Positions 1 through 8,078 of a DNA stretch of 39,215 nucleotides are shown in pieces. Position 1 is the stretch's first letter. Every line of letters begins with the position of its first letter. The notes under the pieces are model-generated. The model had not been told where the DNA came from, did not search any database, and worked only from the letters and a program-made list of their open reading frames with translations. Source of the DNA: Paenibacillus albidus (GTDB lineage Bacteria > Bacillota > Bacilli > Paenibacillales > Paenibacillaceae); NCBI RefSeq assembly GCF_014644435.1, contig NZ_BMKR01000052.1:1-39215 (forward strand). Direction: 5' to 3'. A program made the position numbers and the translations under genes.

Positions 1-33
1 CGGTGTCGTCTTAAACTAATTGCATATAAATAA

Positions 34-58
34 GGCTGTCGAGACTTTCTCGACAGCC
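34..58 (-). terminator. Rho-independent terminator downstream of ppnP
   Basis: Perfect 11-bp inverted repeat (GGCTGTCGAGA / TCTCGACAGCC) with a 3-nt loop. Read on the minus strand it is followed by TTATTTAT. It sits about 30 nt past the ppnP stop and probably ends the tkt/ppnP transcripts. Confidence 0.75.
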
Positions 59-61
59 TGC

Positions 62-90
62 CTGCGCTATTGCGCAGAGCTTTTTTTATT
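62..90 (+). terminator. Terminator for plus-strand transcription entering from the left
   Basis: Short hairpin CTGCGC-TATT-GCGCAG followed on the plus strand by AGC and a seven-T run, then ATTTT. It would stop transcripts coming from a gene left of the window before they run antisense into ppnP. The donor gene is not visible. Confidence 0.5.
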
Positions 91-408
91 TTACACCACC
101 GGGTAAGAACAGCAATAATCCGTTACTTCGAATACTTCCAGCGCGAATTTGGCGTTGCCCGGAACATTAAAGGTCGCCGTCCCTTTAATCTCCTGCCACA
201 TTTCTGTACCAGGAAGCAGCACTTTCAGATCACCGGACAGAATCTCCATGATCTCCGGACCGTCCGTCCCGAATTCATATACACCAGGAAGCATGATGCC
301 GAGCGTCACCTTAGTACCATCCTGCAATATAACCGTGCGGCTTGTAACTTGTCCACCATAATACACGTTGGCTGCTTTTTCAATTGTCGCATTGGTAAAC
401 TGGTTCAT
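91..408 (-). CDS. ppnP: Pyrimidine/purine nucleoside phosphorylase PpnP (DUF1255/UPF0345)
   Basis: A 105-residue single-domain cupin-like protein. The family (E. coli PpnP/YaiE, about 94 residues) splits nucleosides with phosphate into base and ribose-1-phosphate in the cytosol, as part of nucleoside salvage. Family hallmarks visible here are VYYGGQVTSRTV near residue 15, a glycine-rich LPGVYEFGT turn, EIMEILSGDL, and the closing VPGNAKFALEVFEVTDYCCSY. The start has a GGGGAGAAA ribosome binding site 6 nt upstream. It lies 38 bp downstream of tkt on the same strand, so co-transcription is likely. Ribose-1-phosphate can enter the pentose phosphate pathway, which makes the pairing sensible, but that link is inference. 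Confidence 0.9.
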   Translation of the reverse strand: MNQFTNATIEKAANVYYGGQVTSRTVILQDGTKVTLGIMLPGVYEFGTDGPEIMEILSGDLKVLLPGTEMWQEIKGTATFNVPGNAKFALEVFEVTDYCCSYPVV

Positions 409-446
409 TTGCTGTTTCTCCCCTCTGTAATCAGTTATTCACTCGC

Positions 447-2489
447 TTATAGCAGTGCTTTCACACGGCTCACTACATTTTCAACGGTAAAGCCGTATTC
501 TTTAATTACAGTGTCGCCAGGTGCGGATGCACCAAAAGTAGTGATGCCAAGAATGTCGCCTTGGTCACCGGTGTAACGCTCCCAGCCGAAGGTTTGAGCC
601 ATTTCGATAGCCAGACGGGCTTTGACTTCCGGAAGGATGACCGAATCACGGTAGGCTTTATCCTGTTTCTCGAACAAATCCCAGCTCGGCAAGCTGATTA
701 CACGCACATCAATGCCTTCTTCAGCCAAAGCAGCTTGTGCTTTAACTGCCAATTGCACTTCGGAACCCGTTGCGATGATTTGTGCTTGCGGTTTGCCGTT
801 TTTGGCTTCGGAAACTACATAACCCCCGCGTTTGATATTTTCACGTACGCCATCCACTGTTCCAGCCAGAATCGGCAGGTTTTGGCGGGTAAGCACCAAT
901 GCAACCGGGTTGGAAGTGTTCTCCAGCGCGTAAGCCCATGCTGCCGAAGTTTCGTTGGCGTCTGCCGGACGAATAACGGTCAGACCCGGAATGATACGCA
1001 GGGAAGCCAACTGTTCGATCGGCTCATGGGTGGGTCCATCCTCACCGACAGCAATACTGTCATGAGTCAGTACATAAGTTACCGGCAGCTTCATGATGGA
1101 AGCCAGACGTACCGCTGGACGCAGGTAATCGGTAAAGACGAAGAACGTACCGCCGAATACTTTGAGTCCGCTATGCAGTGCAATACCATTCATGGCTGCA
1201 GCCATACCAAACTCACGTACGCCAAAGTAGATGTTGCGGCCATCGTAAGATTCCGGGGTGTAGACCGGCAGACCTTTCAGGTGAGTCATAGTGGAGCTTT
1301 CAAGGTCAGCAGAACCGCCCACGAGCTGTGGAACTCCTGCGGCCAAGCCGTTCAGGGCATTACCGGAAGCCACACGCGTAGATACCGCCTTGTCTTCAGT
1401 AGTATAAGTTGGCAGTTTGGCATCCCAGCCTTCAGGAAGTTCGCCGTTTAATGCAGTCTCAAGTTGTGCTGCCAGCTCGGGATAAGCTTTTTTGTAAGCT
1501 GCAAATTTCTCGTCCCATGCTTTGTTCGCTGCAATACCTTTTTCTTTTACTTCGGCAAAACGGGCACGAACCTCGTCCGGCACATAGAAGTTCTCTTCAT
1601 ATACCCATTTATAGAAATCTTTGGTCAGCTTCGCTTCATCTGCTCCAAGCGGGGAACCGTGAGTACCGCCGTGGCCGCCTTTACCTTGTTTGTTCGGGCT
1701 GCCGTAGCCGATAACAGTTTTTACTTCAATCAATGTCGGTTTACTGCTATCTGCTTGCGCCTTGGAAATAGCCTGCTCCAGTGCCGGAAGATCGTTTCCA
1801 TCCTCTACACGCAGCACTTGCCAGCCATAAGCCTCAAAACGCTGTGCAACATTCTCGGAGAACGCCAGCTTCAGCTCGCCATCCAGGGAGATATCATTGG
1901 AATCATACATAACAATCAATTTGCCCAGTTTCAAGTGACCGGCCAGGGAGGCGGATTCGGAAGAGATCCCTTCCATCAGGTCGCCATCACCGCAAATGGC
2001 ATAAGTAAAGTGGTCGATAACGTTATGTTGTTCTTTATTATACGTGGCACCCAGTTGAGCCTCAGCCATCGCCATACCCACGGCCATCCCGATCCCTTGT
2101 CCAAGCGGACCTGTAGTTGCATCTACACCGGCTGTGTGACCGAACTCCGGATGTCCCGGTGTCAGGCTGCCCCATTGGCGGAATTGTTTCAATTCTTCCA
2201 TTGGCAGATCGTAGCCGCTCAGGTGGAGCAGGCTGTACAGCAGCATCGAACCGTGTCCTGCGGACAGTACAAAACGGTCACGGTTCACCCAGGTTGGATG
2301 ATCCGGGTTATGATTCATTGATTTGGCGAATAATTGATAGCCCATCGGTGCAGAACCCATCGGCATCCCCGGATGACCCGAGTTCGCTTTCTCAATGGCG
2401 TCGATAGCCAGGGTACGGATCGTAGTGATCGCCAGGTTGTCAACCGTGGAGTTTTCATCCTTCTGAATTGCTTGCTTCTCATCATTCAT
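447..2489 (-). CDS. tkt: Transketolase
   Basis: A 680-residue cytosolic thiamine-diphosphate enzyme of the non-oxidative pentose phosphate pathway. It transfers two-carbon ketol units between sugar phosphates. The length is normal for bacterial transketolases. The TPP-binding motif GDGDLMEG is at residues 167-174, the substrate-binding SGHPG with His39 near the N-terminus, and LSAGHGSMLLYSLLHL around residue 80. The central pyrimidine domain carries FGVREFGMAAAMNGIALH and the phosphate-binding DSIAVGEDGPTHEPIEQ. The C-terminal domain includes IATGSEVQLAVKA. The start is preceded by GAGGAGG, 11 nt from the ATG. An extended -10 promoter lies just upstream. The gene appears intact. Confidence 0.98.
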   Translation of the reverse strand: MNDEKQAIQKDENSTVDNLAITTIRTLAIDAIEKANSGHPGMPMGSAPMGYQLFAKSMNHNPDHPTWVNRDRFVLSAGHGSMLLYSLLHLSGYDLPMEELKQFRQWGSLTPGHPEFGHTAGVDATTGPLGQGIGMAVGMAMAEAQLGATYNKEQHNVIDHFTYAICGDGDLMEGISSESASLAGHLKLGKLIVMYDSNDISLDGELKLAFSENVAQRFEAYGWQVLRVEDGNDLPALEQAISKAQADSSKPTLIEVKTVIGYGSPNKQGKGGHGGTHGSPLGADEAKLTKDFYKWVYEENFYVPDEVRARFAEVKEKGIAANKAWDEKFAAYKKAYPELAAQLETALNGELPEGWDAKLPTYTTEDKAVSTRVASGNALNGLAAGVPQLVGGSADLESSTMTHLKGLPVYTPESYDGRNIYFGVREFGMAAAMNGIALHSGLKVFGGTFFVFTDYLRPAVRLASIMKLPVTYVLTHDSIAVGEDGPTHEPIEQLASLRIIPGLTVIRPADANETSAAWAYALENTSNPVALVLTRQNLPILAGTVDGVRENIKRGGYVVSEAKNGKPQAQIIATGSEVQLAVKAQAALAEEGIDVRVISLPSWDLFEKQDKAYRDSVILPEVKARLAIEMAQTFGWERYTGDQGDILGITTFGASAPGDTVIKEYGFTVENVVSRVKALL

Positions 2490-2536
2490 TTTTAATAGTC
2501 CTCCTCATGAATCTCAAGAATGTCATTTTGACTCTT

Positions 2537-2566
2537 ATTGTATCATTAGTGTGGAAGCATTACCAA
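2537..2566 (-). promoter_or_regulatory. Candidate sigma-A promoter of tkt
   Basis: On the minus strand TTGGTA is separated by 18 nt from TACAAT, and a TG dinucleotide one base before the -10 box gives an extended -10 element. The predicted start would leave a leader of about 40 nt. This is read from consensus only. Confidence 0.55.
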
Positions 2567-2792
2567 TTCTTTTTGCAAACCCGGCATTTCCTGCCGCTTA
2601 GATTGTGCAACTAGGATGCATTCACGTACGTAAAAGTAACTGCTGCAGAAGTCGGGTGGCTACTTAGCCTTAAGTCTAGTTTCAAGACGCGACTAAAGTT
2701 TGTTTCAGAAACCCTGATTATGCAGTAAGATGGAGTTACCTAAGAGCTTTTACCGGATTATCCAACATTTCCAGCTGAAAGGAATTCAGAAC

Positions 2793-3437
2793 ATGACCTC
2801 AAATTCAAACAAGGATATCTATATCGTGCTGACCGGAACGGGCACTGCCTTCAGCGGTATGATCCGCTTGTTTACTAAGGCCGACCTAAATCATGCGTCA
2901 ATCGCCTTTGACAGCGAACTGAGGGAAGTGTATAGCTTTGGAAGAAAAAAAACACACAATCCCTTTATCGCCGGCCTGATCCGCGAGAATTTTGCAGATC
3001 CGTTCTACAGTGGAGCAGATTGTGCCATTTATAAGCTGCGGGTAAGTTGCCAGGAATACGACAAAATGTACGATCATGTGATGGGCATGATGCAAAATCA
3101 GGAGCGGTACAAATATCATCTGTTAGGGTTAATCGGAGTTCTGCTAAAAATTAGAATCAACCGGGAGGATGCCTATTTTTGTTCCCACTTTGTAGCATCC
3201 GTATTTGAAGAAACCAATATGCAGCCTGTAGACAAACCGGCCTGTTTTGTGACCCCGGAGGATTTTGCATTGTCCCTGTGCGCCCACAAGATCTTCAAAG
3301 GCAAGCTGTCGTATTATTTACACAGAGCACAGAGCTACTCCACTTCCAACTCTCCAGTACATACTGCTTATACGAATTCCGGAGCTACTGCGCTCAGAAT
3401 GCGGGTAAACGAAGAACGGGCCGAAGGAATCGTCTGA
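2793..3437 (+). CDS. Permuted papain-like (YiiX/NlpC-P60-type) protein
   Basis: A 214-residue protein of uncertain substrate. The layout fits the circularly permuted papain-like fold of YiiX and related NlpC/P60 proteins. His34 lies in LNHASIAFD near the N-terminus and Cys130 in DAYFCSHFVASVFEE towards the C-terminus, the order expected when the catalytic His precedes the Cys. No signal peptide or membrane segment is visible, so it is probably cytosolic or spore-associated. I chose the ATG at 2793 because AAAGGA lies 9 nt upstream. An upstream in-frame ATG at 2730 has no ribosome binding site. The final 25 or so residues are low-complexity and polar. Hydrolase or transferase activity is inferred, not shown. 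Confidence 0.7.
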   Translation: MTSNSNKDIYIVLTGTGTAFSGMIRLFTKADLNHASIAFDSELREVYSFGRKKTHNPFIAGLIRENFADPFYSGADCAIYKLRVSCQEYDKMYDHVMGMMQNQERYKYHLLGLIGVLLKIRINREDAYFCSHFVASVFEETNMQPVDKPACFVTPEDFALSLCAHKIFKGKLSYYLHRAQSYSTSNSPVHTAYTNSGATALRMRVNEERAEGIV

Positions 3438-3453
3438 CGATATCCGGCCCGCT
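3416..3453. terminator. Imperfect hairpin between convergent genes
   Basis: GGGCCG and CGGCCC arms enclose a second inner pair (AATCGTC / GACGAT), with the stop codon of the plus-strand gene in the loop. The T-tract is weak on both strands. It probably serves both convergent reading frames. Confidence 0.4.
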
Positions 3454-3464
3454 CCCATGCTTGA

Positions 3465-3788
3465 TTATTGTATCCGGTGATTCTGGAAGTATTCAGACCA
3501 GTCCCCGGAGATCACTACTGTTACTTTATCGGTCTTGGTCTGATACTCATTGGTAGCCGTAAAGGTAAAGGTCAAAGGTCCGTCCGGCAGCTTCTGAAAA
3601 GAAGCATCGTACAGCTCACCTGTCCACACTACTTTGTCCGCATCGGTTGGGGTGAGTTGAACACTGTAGCCGCCCGGCAGGGTCACTTCTACGCTATCCG
3701 GCAAGCCTGTGGTGTCTGCCAGAAAAACAAACCGTTCACCCGCCCAAAAAACATTGTATCCTCTAGGCTCGTTCTCATCACCGCTTTT
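3465..3788 (-). pseudogene. C-terminal fragment of an Ig-like-domain protein
   Basis: About 107 residues read like a beta-sandwich domain at the end of a larger protein: YNVFWAGERFVFLADTTG, then LPGGYSVQLTPTDADKVVWT, and FTFTATNEYQTKTDKVTVV near the end. The alternating hydrophobic pattern and a Trp-Thr-Gly turn fit an Ig-like or cadherin-like fold of the sort found in Paenibacillus surface proteins. I cannot name the family. It has no start or ribosome binding site of its own. It is fused in frame at about 3788 to the beginning of a group II intron reverse transcriptase, so its original N-terminal part has been lost. Confidence 0.6.
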
Positions 3789-3789
3789 C

Positions 3790-4014
3790 TTTCTAATTGT
3801 CCTACCGTAACTACCTGCCGTTTCACTCCTATGTTCGGCTTTAATATTGTGTATGACTGTTAGTATGATTATTTCTGAAGAGATAATTTCAATTAATCCT
3901 TTGAATATAGGACGTTCATTCTGTTCATAAGCTTCATTGGATAGACGATACAATTTCTTCTTGTATGCTCTAGAATTCGATTTCTGATTTCGGATAGACA
4001 AATTCTTGTGCCAA
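3790..4014 (-). pseudogene. ltrA-like: Truncated group II intron reverse transcriptase/maturase (N-terminus only)
   Basis: A TTG at 4014 with a strong ribosome binding site (AGAAGGGGTGG) opens a frame reading LAQEFVYPKSEIEF, the usual start of these intron-encoded proteins. It then hits a stop. One base shift later the neighbouring frame continues with LYRLSNEAYEQNERPIFKGL, then LIEIISSEIIILTVIHNIKA and a TAGSYGRTI block. That matches the family's N-terminal RT-0 region (FKDLLELMCSETVIITAIHKI and a TPGSDGETM-like block). About 75 residues remain of an expected 400 to 600. Every catalytic RT block, the maturase and the endonuclease are absent. The coding part runs straight into the Ig-like fragment. 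The gene is non-functional, with a frameshift near 3968 and a truncation near 3790. Confidence 0.75.
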
Positions 4015-4732
4015 TGCACCACCCCTTCTTTCGAAATAGGAATTGGTTTGGCTAGTTATACCTACGACTTCCTTGTCAGTTGAATGATTCTATTCGTTCA
4101 GTTTAGACTATGCCCCTTCACTCCAGTAAGTTTCCCTACCTTCATCGTTACTACGGGCTACTGCCCTATGCACTAAGTATCCATTTCCTGATATTTAGAA
4201 GCATCAAGAATACCATTCCTTGGCATCTTCTTCCACAGTTCCGTTGTTCCTTGTATCCTAGCTTTACATATGACCTTAGCTTCCTTCTCTAACCCGACTC
4301 CATACTTTTGTCCATGATGATAGGGCGCAGGACTCTGATCCTCTATGGGATTAGGATAGAATAGACAATGGATACTATCTTTCTACGATAGCTCACCACT
4401 TAGGTTGAGATTACCTTCTTATTTTAGGTAACCTCTACGAGCCGTACATTCGAAGATTCGTCATTTGCAATTGCAACATCTAAACATAGTCATTTTATAG
4501 CCACCATACTACTTCGTTAACTGCTTCACAGGCTACTTTTCGCATACTTTACCCAGCTTTGAACAGTTCAGGTGGTATCCTAAACTGCACATCGGAGCTT
4601 AGTGGTTCCATCATCTCATCTTATGGTTTAGTGGGGTCCTCCCCACTAGATTCAAATACAAAGTTAGGTTATTTTACAACCCTCCAGTTTTATTACGTAT
4701 TTCTACGCAGATTGTCTGGAAACAACCCACAC
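3790..4732 (-). mobile_element. 5' part of a group II intron (RNA domains plus truncated ORF)
   Basis: On the minus strand a GTGTGGG at 4732 fits the conserved GUGYG 5' end of group II introns. The following 700 nt are non-coding in all frames but full of paired segments, for example GTGGGGAGGACCCCAC near 4640. Just before the reverse transcriptase start comes a segment (about 4160-4100) of the form TAGTAACGATGAAGG followed by ACTGGAGTGAAGGGGC. This is the arrangement commonly seen ahead of intron ORFs in Firmicutes. Domains V and VI and the 3' splice site are missing because the element is cut at about 3790. It cannot splice or move. The 5' boundary is an inference from the consensus. Confidence 0.6.
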
Positions 4733-4904
4733 ATCCAGGTCATAGGAGCTATCCGTTAACTGGAGTTCCCCTATTGTTAGTTTGGCAGCAATGTGCTTCC
4801 CCCTTTTCTCGTATGGCTCGTTTGGTTTGAAGAACGCTTTTACCACACTAGATCCCTTGGTTATATCAACTCCGATGATAGATACATTAAATTGGAAATT
4901 TCAT
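4733..4904 (-). pseudogene. N-terminal fragment of an IS110-family transposase
   Basis: The minus strand encodes IIGVDITKGSSVVKAFF followed by KPNEPYEKRGKHIAAKLT. This matches the start of IS110-type DEDD transposases (VVGLDVSKGESQVQAF, with the first catalytic Asp in VD). The likely ATG at 4904 (MKFPI) is one base out of frame with the conserved block, so a frameshift near 4890 has already broken it. The frame stops at the point where the group II intron appears to begin. Only about 50 of roughly 400 residues remain. The intron probably inserted into this transposase gene. Confidence 0.6.
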
Positions 4905-5114
4905 CAAACTCGCAGTTAATCAAACCATATTCATTTTAAATAAAGAAAGAAACTACATGCTCCAAATTATAATAGTATCATCCAAAGAGTACCATTAAAG
5001 AACAATTTTTCACTTTTAGTACAATTATTTTACAATAAAACACTTTCAATTACATGGAAAATATTATATTATTATCTTGTAAGAAAATATAATTATAGAA
5101 GGAGTTGCATCATA

Positions 5115-5498
5115 ATGAAAAATTATTTAAAACAAGCAATTTCAGGAGTAGCTGCCATGACTATGCTATTGGCACCTATGCAAGCCGTTTTCGCTGATGA
5201 AGCCGTTACTAATACTAATCACTCAGCAGCACAGGTAAGTGGGAATATTGGTACACAAGGAATAATTTATGGGAATGTCGGAGATCCTAGCATGTCATTA
5301 TATTTGAGTGGGCCTTTAACGATTAGCGTTAATGCTCCTAGTGGTGGTAATTTTGTAGTTTATGGTATCCACGAATATACGGGATATCATTATTTAGGTG
5401 AAATAATAGGTTCAGGTTCTATAAACGCAAGTCTTTATGGAAACTATAAAATTTCTGTAACTTCAAGTTTCCCAGGAACATATACCGTTAAGTATTAG
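5115..5498 (+). CDS. Small secreted protein of unknown function
   Basis: A 127-residue protein with a clear Sec signal peptide: Lys-rich start, hydrophobic ISGVAAMTMLLAPMQAVF, and a probable cut after AVFA at about residue 27. The mature 100 residues are rich in Gly, Ser, Tyr and Asn with alternating hydrophobics, and end in TVKY. They look like an all-beta extracellular domain. There are no cysteines. The ribosome binding site GAAGGAG is well placed. The gene and its surroundings are AT-rich compared with tkt or purU, and it follows directly on mobile-element debris, which suggests acquisition. I do not recognise the family. Confidence 0.7.
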   Translation: MKNYLKQAISGVAAMTMLLAPMQAVFADEAVTNTNHSAAQVSGNIGTQGIIYGNVGDPSMSLYLSGPLTISVNAPSGGNFVVYGIHEYTGYHYLGEIIGSGSINASLYGNYKISVTSSFPGTYTVKY

Positions 5499-5881
5499 TT
5501 TACTAATTATGGAACTAACATTCTAGAAGAGGCATTTTTGTTTATTTCCTAACATAATAAAGGCTATCTCAATTCATCCCTAAAATTATAAGCTCAGTTC
5601 ACTTTGAACAGTGGGTTTTAGAAGTTATGTTAAAAGTCTCACCTGCCATAAACTTCCACAAAGGACTGTAGTCGGTATACAACCGAAGACAGTCCTCTAA
5701 AGCTTTTCTTTCGTTGGCCAGTTATCAGGCATGGAATCAACTCTCTTTTAGGCCAGGTTTTAATATAGATAATTTTAATGTCACTTTTTATTAACTCAAG
5801 TTTCGTAGAACGAGAATTGAGATGGCTCCAAGGAAGGCCTCGATTAAGAGGGTATGGAGCATCTTCCCATCAGCCTTGGTC
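5499..5881. other. Intergenic stretch with one terminator-like hairpin
   Basis: No gene is supported here. A hairpin at 5662-5696 (AGGACTGT / ACAGTCCT with an inner GTCGGT / ACCGA pair) followed by CTAAAGCTTTTCTTT could terminate the preceding small gene. Bases 5790-5880 give short open frames on the minus strand that look like the decayed tail of the next pseudogene. Confidence 0.4.
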
Positions 5882-6257
5882 TCAGCCTGTGACTGATTGC
5901 GGCTTTGCGCCTAATACCATAACACGCAGACCGACTGCAGCAATTCTTCGTGCAAACAGCTTGGCAGCACTTGTGCATCCGATCCCCGGACCCGAACCGA
6001 AGAACCCGACCAGATTGGAACGCTCCCCCCATCCTCTTCCATAGAAGCATCTCAATCACGGCCGCAGCTGTAAAACGCGGGGGCATAAGGTACACACCCA
6101 AACGTTCATACAGTATATATACAGCTTGGTCTCCGCGTACTCACTTTTGCAGATACAGATAAAAAATGATAGTATCCCCGTAGCTACGGCGGAGCTCACT
6201 GAGTTCTTTGATTTCATTAATCGTCAACTGGTCCATGCCCAAACTGAATATTTTCAA
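5882..6257 (-). pseudogene. Decayed P-loop ATPase, CpaE/MinD-like
   Basis: Minus-strand remnant starting with a TTG at 6257 behind GGAGGAG, directly after the SAF-domain gene stop. The first 38 codons (MKIFSLGMDQLTINEIKELS onward) end at TGA. The same frame then continues with AVYILYERLGVYLMPPRFTA. After a frameshift another frame gives VGFFGSGPGIGCTSAAKLFA followed by RRIAAVGLRVMVLGAKPQ. That segment looks like a deviant Walker A (GxGxGxTS) and the following helix of a CpaE/MinD-type ATPase. At least one nonsense mutation and one frameshift are present and everything downstream is gone. The assignment to CpaE is inferred from the neighbour and the P-loop. Confidence 0.55.
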
Positions 6258-6272
6258 AACTTCTCTCTCCTC

Positions 6273-7072
6273 CTACTCCACCCGCACGATCCACAGCTTT
6301 TTGCCCTGCTCCAAATATTGTCCCAGCAGCTGACCATCGCTTTTGGTTAATTTCAATTCCGGTGTGGATACCTTTCCTGTGGATGTGAAACGGTTGTTGT
6401 TGCCATGCTCCGAGTCCAGCACATCATTGTTGTCTTCCGTCCGCACATAGTTGACAGTAACTCCGCTGAGAAAAGCCTCACGTGGCTTCTCCTCGATAAC
6501 CACCACTTCCGTCCGGCTGTTATGATTCCTGAACCGGCGGTGTTGCCGCTTGTCACAGGCCCATCTCCCTCCACCAGGTAGATGTCCACTTTGTCCCGGC
6601 TGCGCAAAGAACCGTTGATGGCATAGATCGCCTCTTTGGGAATGGGGAAAATCCCCTCATTCTCCGCCGGCTCCAAGTCACTTACATCCACCAGCGATTC
6701 CGTCAGAATACTGCCGCCTGTCAGAATCACATTGGTAATCTTGTGCTCTACCTGATCAATCTCCGTAATGACCCCGGAAGGAATGTCTTTGGTCTGGACT
6801 GAATCCAGATACAGATCCGCAGAAGTAAGCTCATAATTTTTCGGCAAAAGCTCACCCTCTGCCACCTTGATCTTGACCACGGTTTGGGACAGCACATAAG
6901 GCTTGAAATAAAGATCATAGCCCAGCAGGCCGCCGAAGCCGGTAATCAGGATCAATAAAGCGAAGAGATAATTACGTTTTAACAAATGCCCCCGCTGTGT
7001 CGACAAACTCCCTGCCTCCTTCAAAACCCGATTTTTGGGAACGACAAAAGGCACTTTGGCGCAATGGGCCAA
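6273..7072 (-). pseudogene. SAF-domain (CpaB-like) membrane protein, frameshifted
   Basis: One gene in two frames. The 5' part carries a membrane segment (LFALLILITGFGGLLGYDLY) followed by a SAF/CpaB region (VAEGELLPKNYELTSADLYL, IPSGVITEIDQV, LTGGSILTESLVDVS, IPKEAIYAINGSLRSRDKVD). The frame is lost near 6525. Its continuation in the next frame (RTEVVVIEEKPREAFLSGVT to QLLGQYLEQGKKLWIVRVE) completes the family's usual C-terminus. A one-base deletion restores sense as Gly-Asn-His-Asn. CpaB proteins help export or assemble Tad/Flp pili. The start may be TTG at 6985 (LLKRNYLFAL, with GGGGG upstream) rather than 7072. It sits immediately upstream of the CpaE-like remnant. Confidence 0.65.
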
Positions 7073-7130
7073 AATGCCGGTAAAATGCTTTTTTACCTGT
7101 AGATCATAAAGCTATATTCACTTCATAAGA

Positions 7131-8030
7131 CTAGTTGAATACGACCGTCTTGTTATGATGGACGAGAATACGGTCTTCAATATGCCATTTCACAGCACGG
7201 GCCAAGACTACCCGCTCGATGGTGCGGCCGATACGCTTCAGTTCGGTTACATCGTCGCTGTGGCTCACACGCTGCACATCCTGCTCAATAATCGGACCTC
7301 CGTCCAATTCTTCGGTCACATAGTGTGCCGTTGCGCCAATGATTTTGACACCGCGTTGATAGGCTTGGGCATAAGGCTTGCCACCTACAAAAGCCGGCAG
7401 GAAGGAATGGTGGATATTGATAATCCGGTGACGGTAATGATCGATGAACGACGGTGAGATAATCTGCATATAACGCGCCAAGATGATAACATCAATATCA
7501 TTTCCAATCACCTCAAGCTGCCGTTTCTCTGCCTCCGCCTTCGTATCCGCCGTAACCGGAATATGATGGAAGGGAATCCCGAAAGATTCAACATAGGTCT
7601 GCATATCCGTGTGATTGCTCACCACAAGGGCAATATCGGCATCCAGATCACCGGCTTGCCACTGCCAGAGCAGCTCTACGAGACAATGGTCTTCTTTGGA
7701 GACAAAGATGGCCAGTCTTTTTTTGTGGTTCACATTAAAAATCTGCCAATCCATCTTGAAACGCTCGGCCACTCCGCCAAACAGCGAACGAACCTCCTCC
7801 AGACGCTCTTCCAGTTTAGGCAGATCAAACTCCACCCTCATAAAAAACATTCCGCCCTCGGGGTCCATCGTGTATTGGTCGGATTGCACAATGTTGGCTC
7901 CATGCTGGTACAGAAAATGCGATACTGCCGCTACAATCCCTGGTCCATCCGGACAGGATATCAACATCCGCGCCCGGTTGGGATAGGAAACGCCACCTTG
8001 TGAATGATCCCTTTTCACATGTAATTCCAT
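7131..8030 (-). CDS. purU: Formyltetrahydrofolate deformylase
   Basis: A 299-residue cytosolic enzyme that hydrolyses 10-formyl-tetrahydrofolate to formate and tetrahydrofolate, balancing one-carbon pools and supplying formate for PurT-type purine synthesis. An N-terminal ACT domain (ARMLISCPDGPGIVAAVSHF, residues 20-95) precedes the formyltransferase-fold domain. Catalytic residues are visible as Asn205 and His207 in NIHHSFLPAF and Asp243 in ELDGGPIIEQD. Length is typical. AGAGGA sits just before the ATG. It lies 48 bp downstream of nfo on the same strand, so the two may share a transcript. Confidence 0.95.
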   Translation of the reverse strand: MELHVKRDHSQGGVSYPNRARMLISCPDGPGIVAAVSHFLYQHGANIVQSDQYTMDPEGGMFFMRVEFDLPKLEERLEEVRSLFGGVAERFKMDWQIFNVNHKKRLAIFVSKEDHCLVELLWQWQAGDLDADIALVVSNHTDMQTYVESFGIPFHHIPVTADTKAEAEKRQLEVIGNDIDVIILARYMQIISPSFIDHYRHRIINIHHSFLPAFVGGKPYAQAYQRGVKIIGATAHYVTEELDGGPIIEQDVQRVSHSDDVTELKRIGRTIERVVLARAVKWHIEDRILVHHNKTVVFN

Positions 8031-8078
8031 GTTCCTCTTTCCATCCTCTCATCTATTGCATACGCATATGAATTTCGT

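Noticed and set aside
561..1451. Plus-strand open frame of 296 codons antisense to transketolase
   Set aside because: Shadow of tkt, with composition biased by the antisense codons and no start signal.
2490..2729. Riboswitch or T-box upstream of tkt
   Set aside because: The leader after the promoter is only about 40 nt and shows no conserved riboswitch or T-box core.
3465..4022. A single 185-residue protein gene
   Set aside because: Its first 77 residues read as the start of a group II intron reverse transcriptase and the rest as the end of an Ig-like protein. Treated as a chimeric pseudogene.
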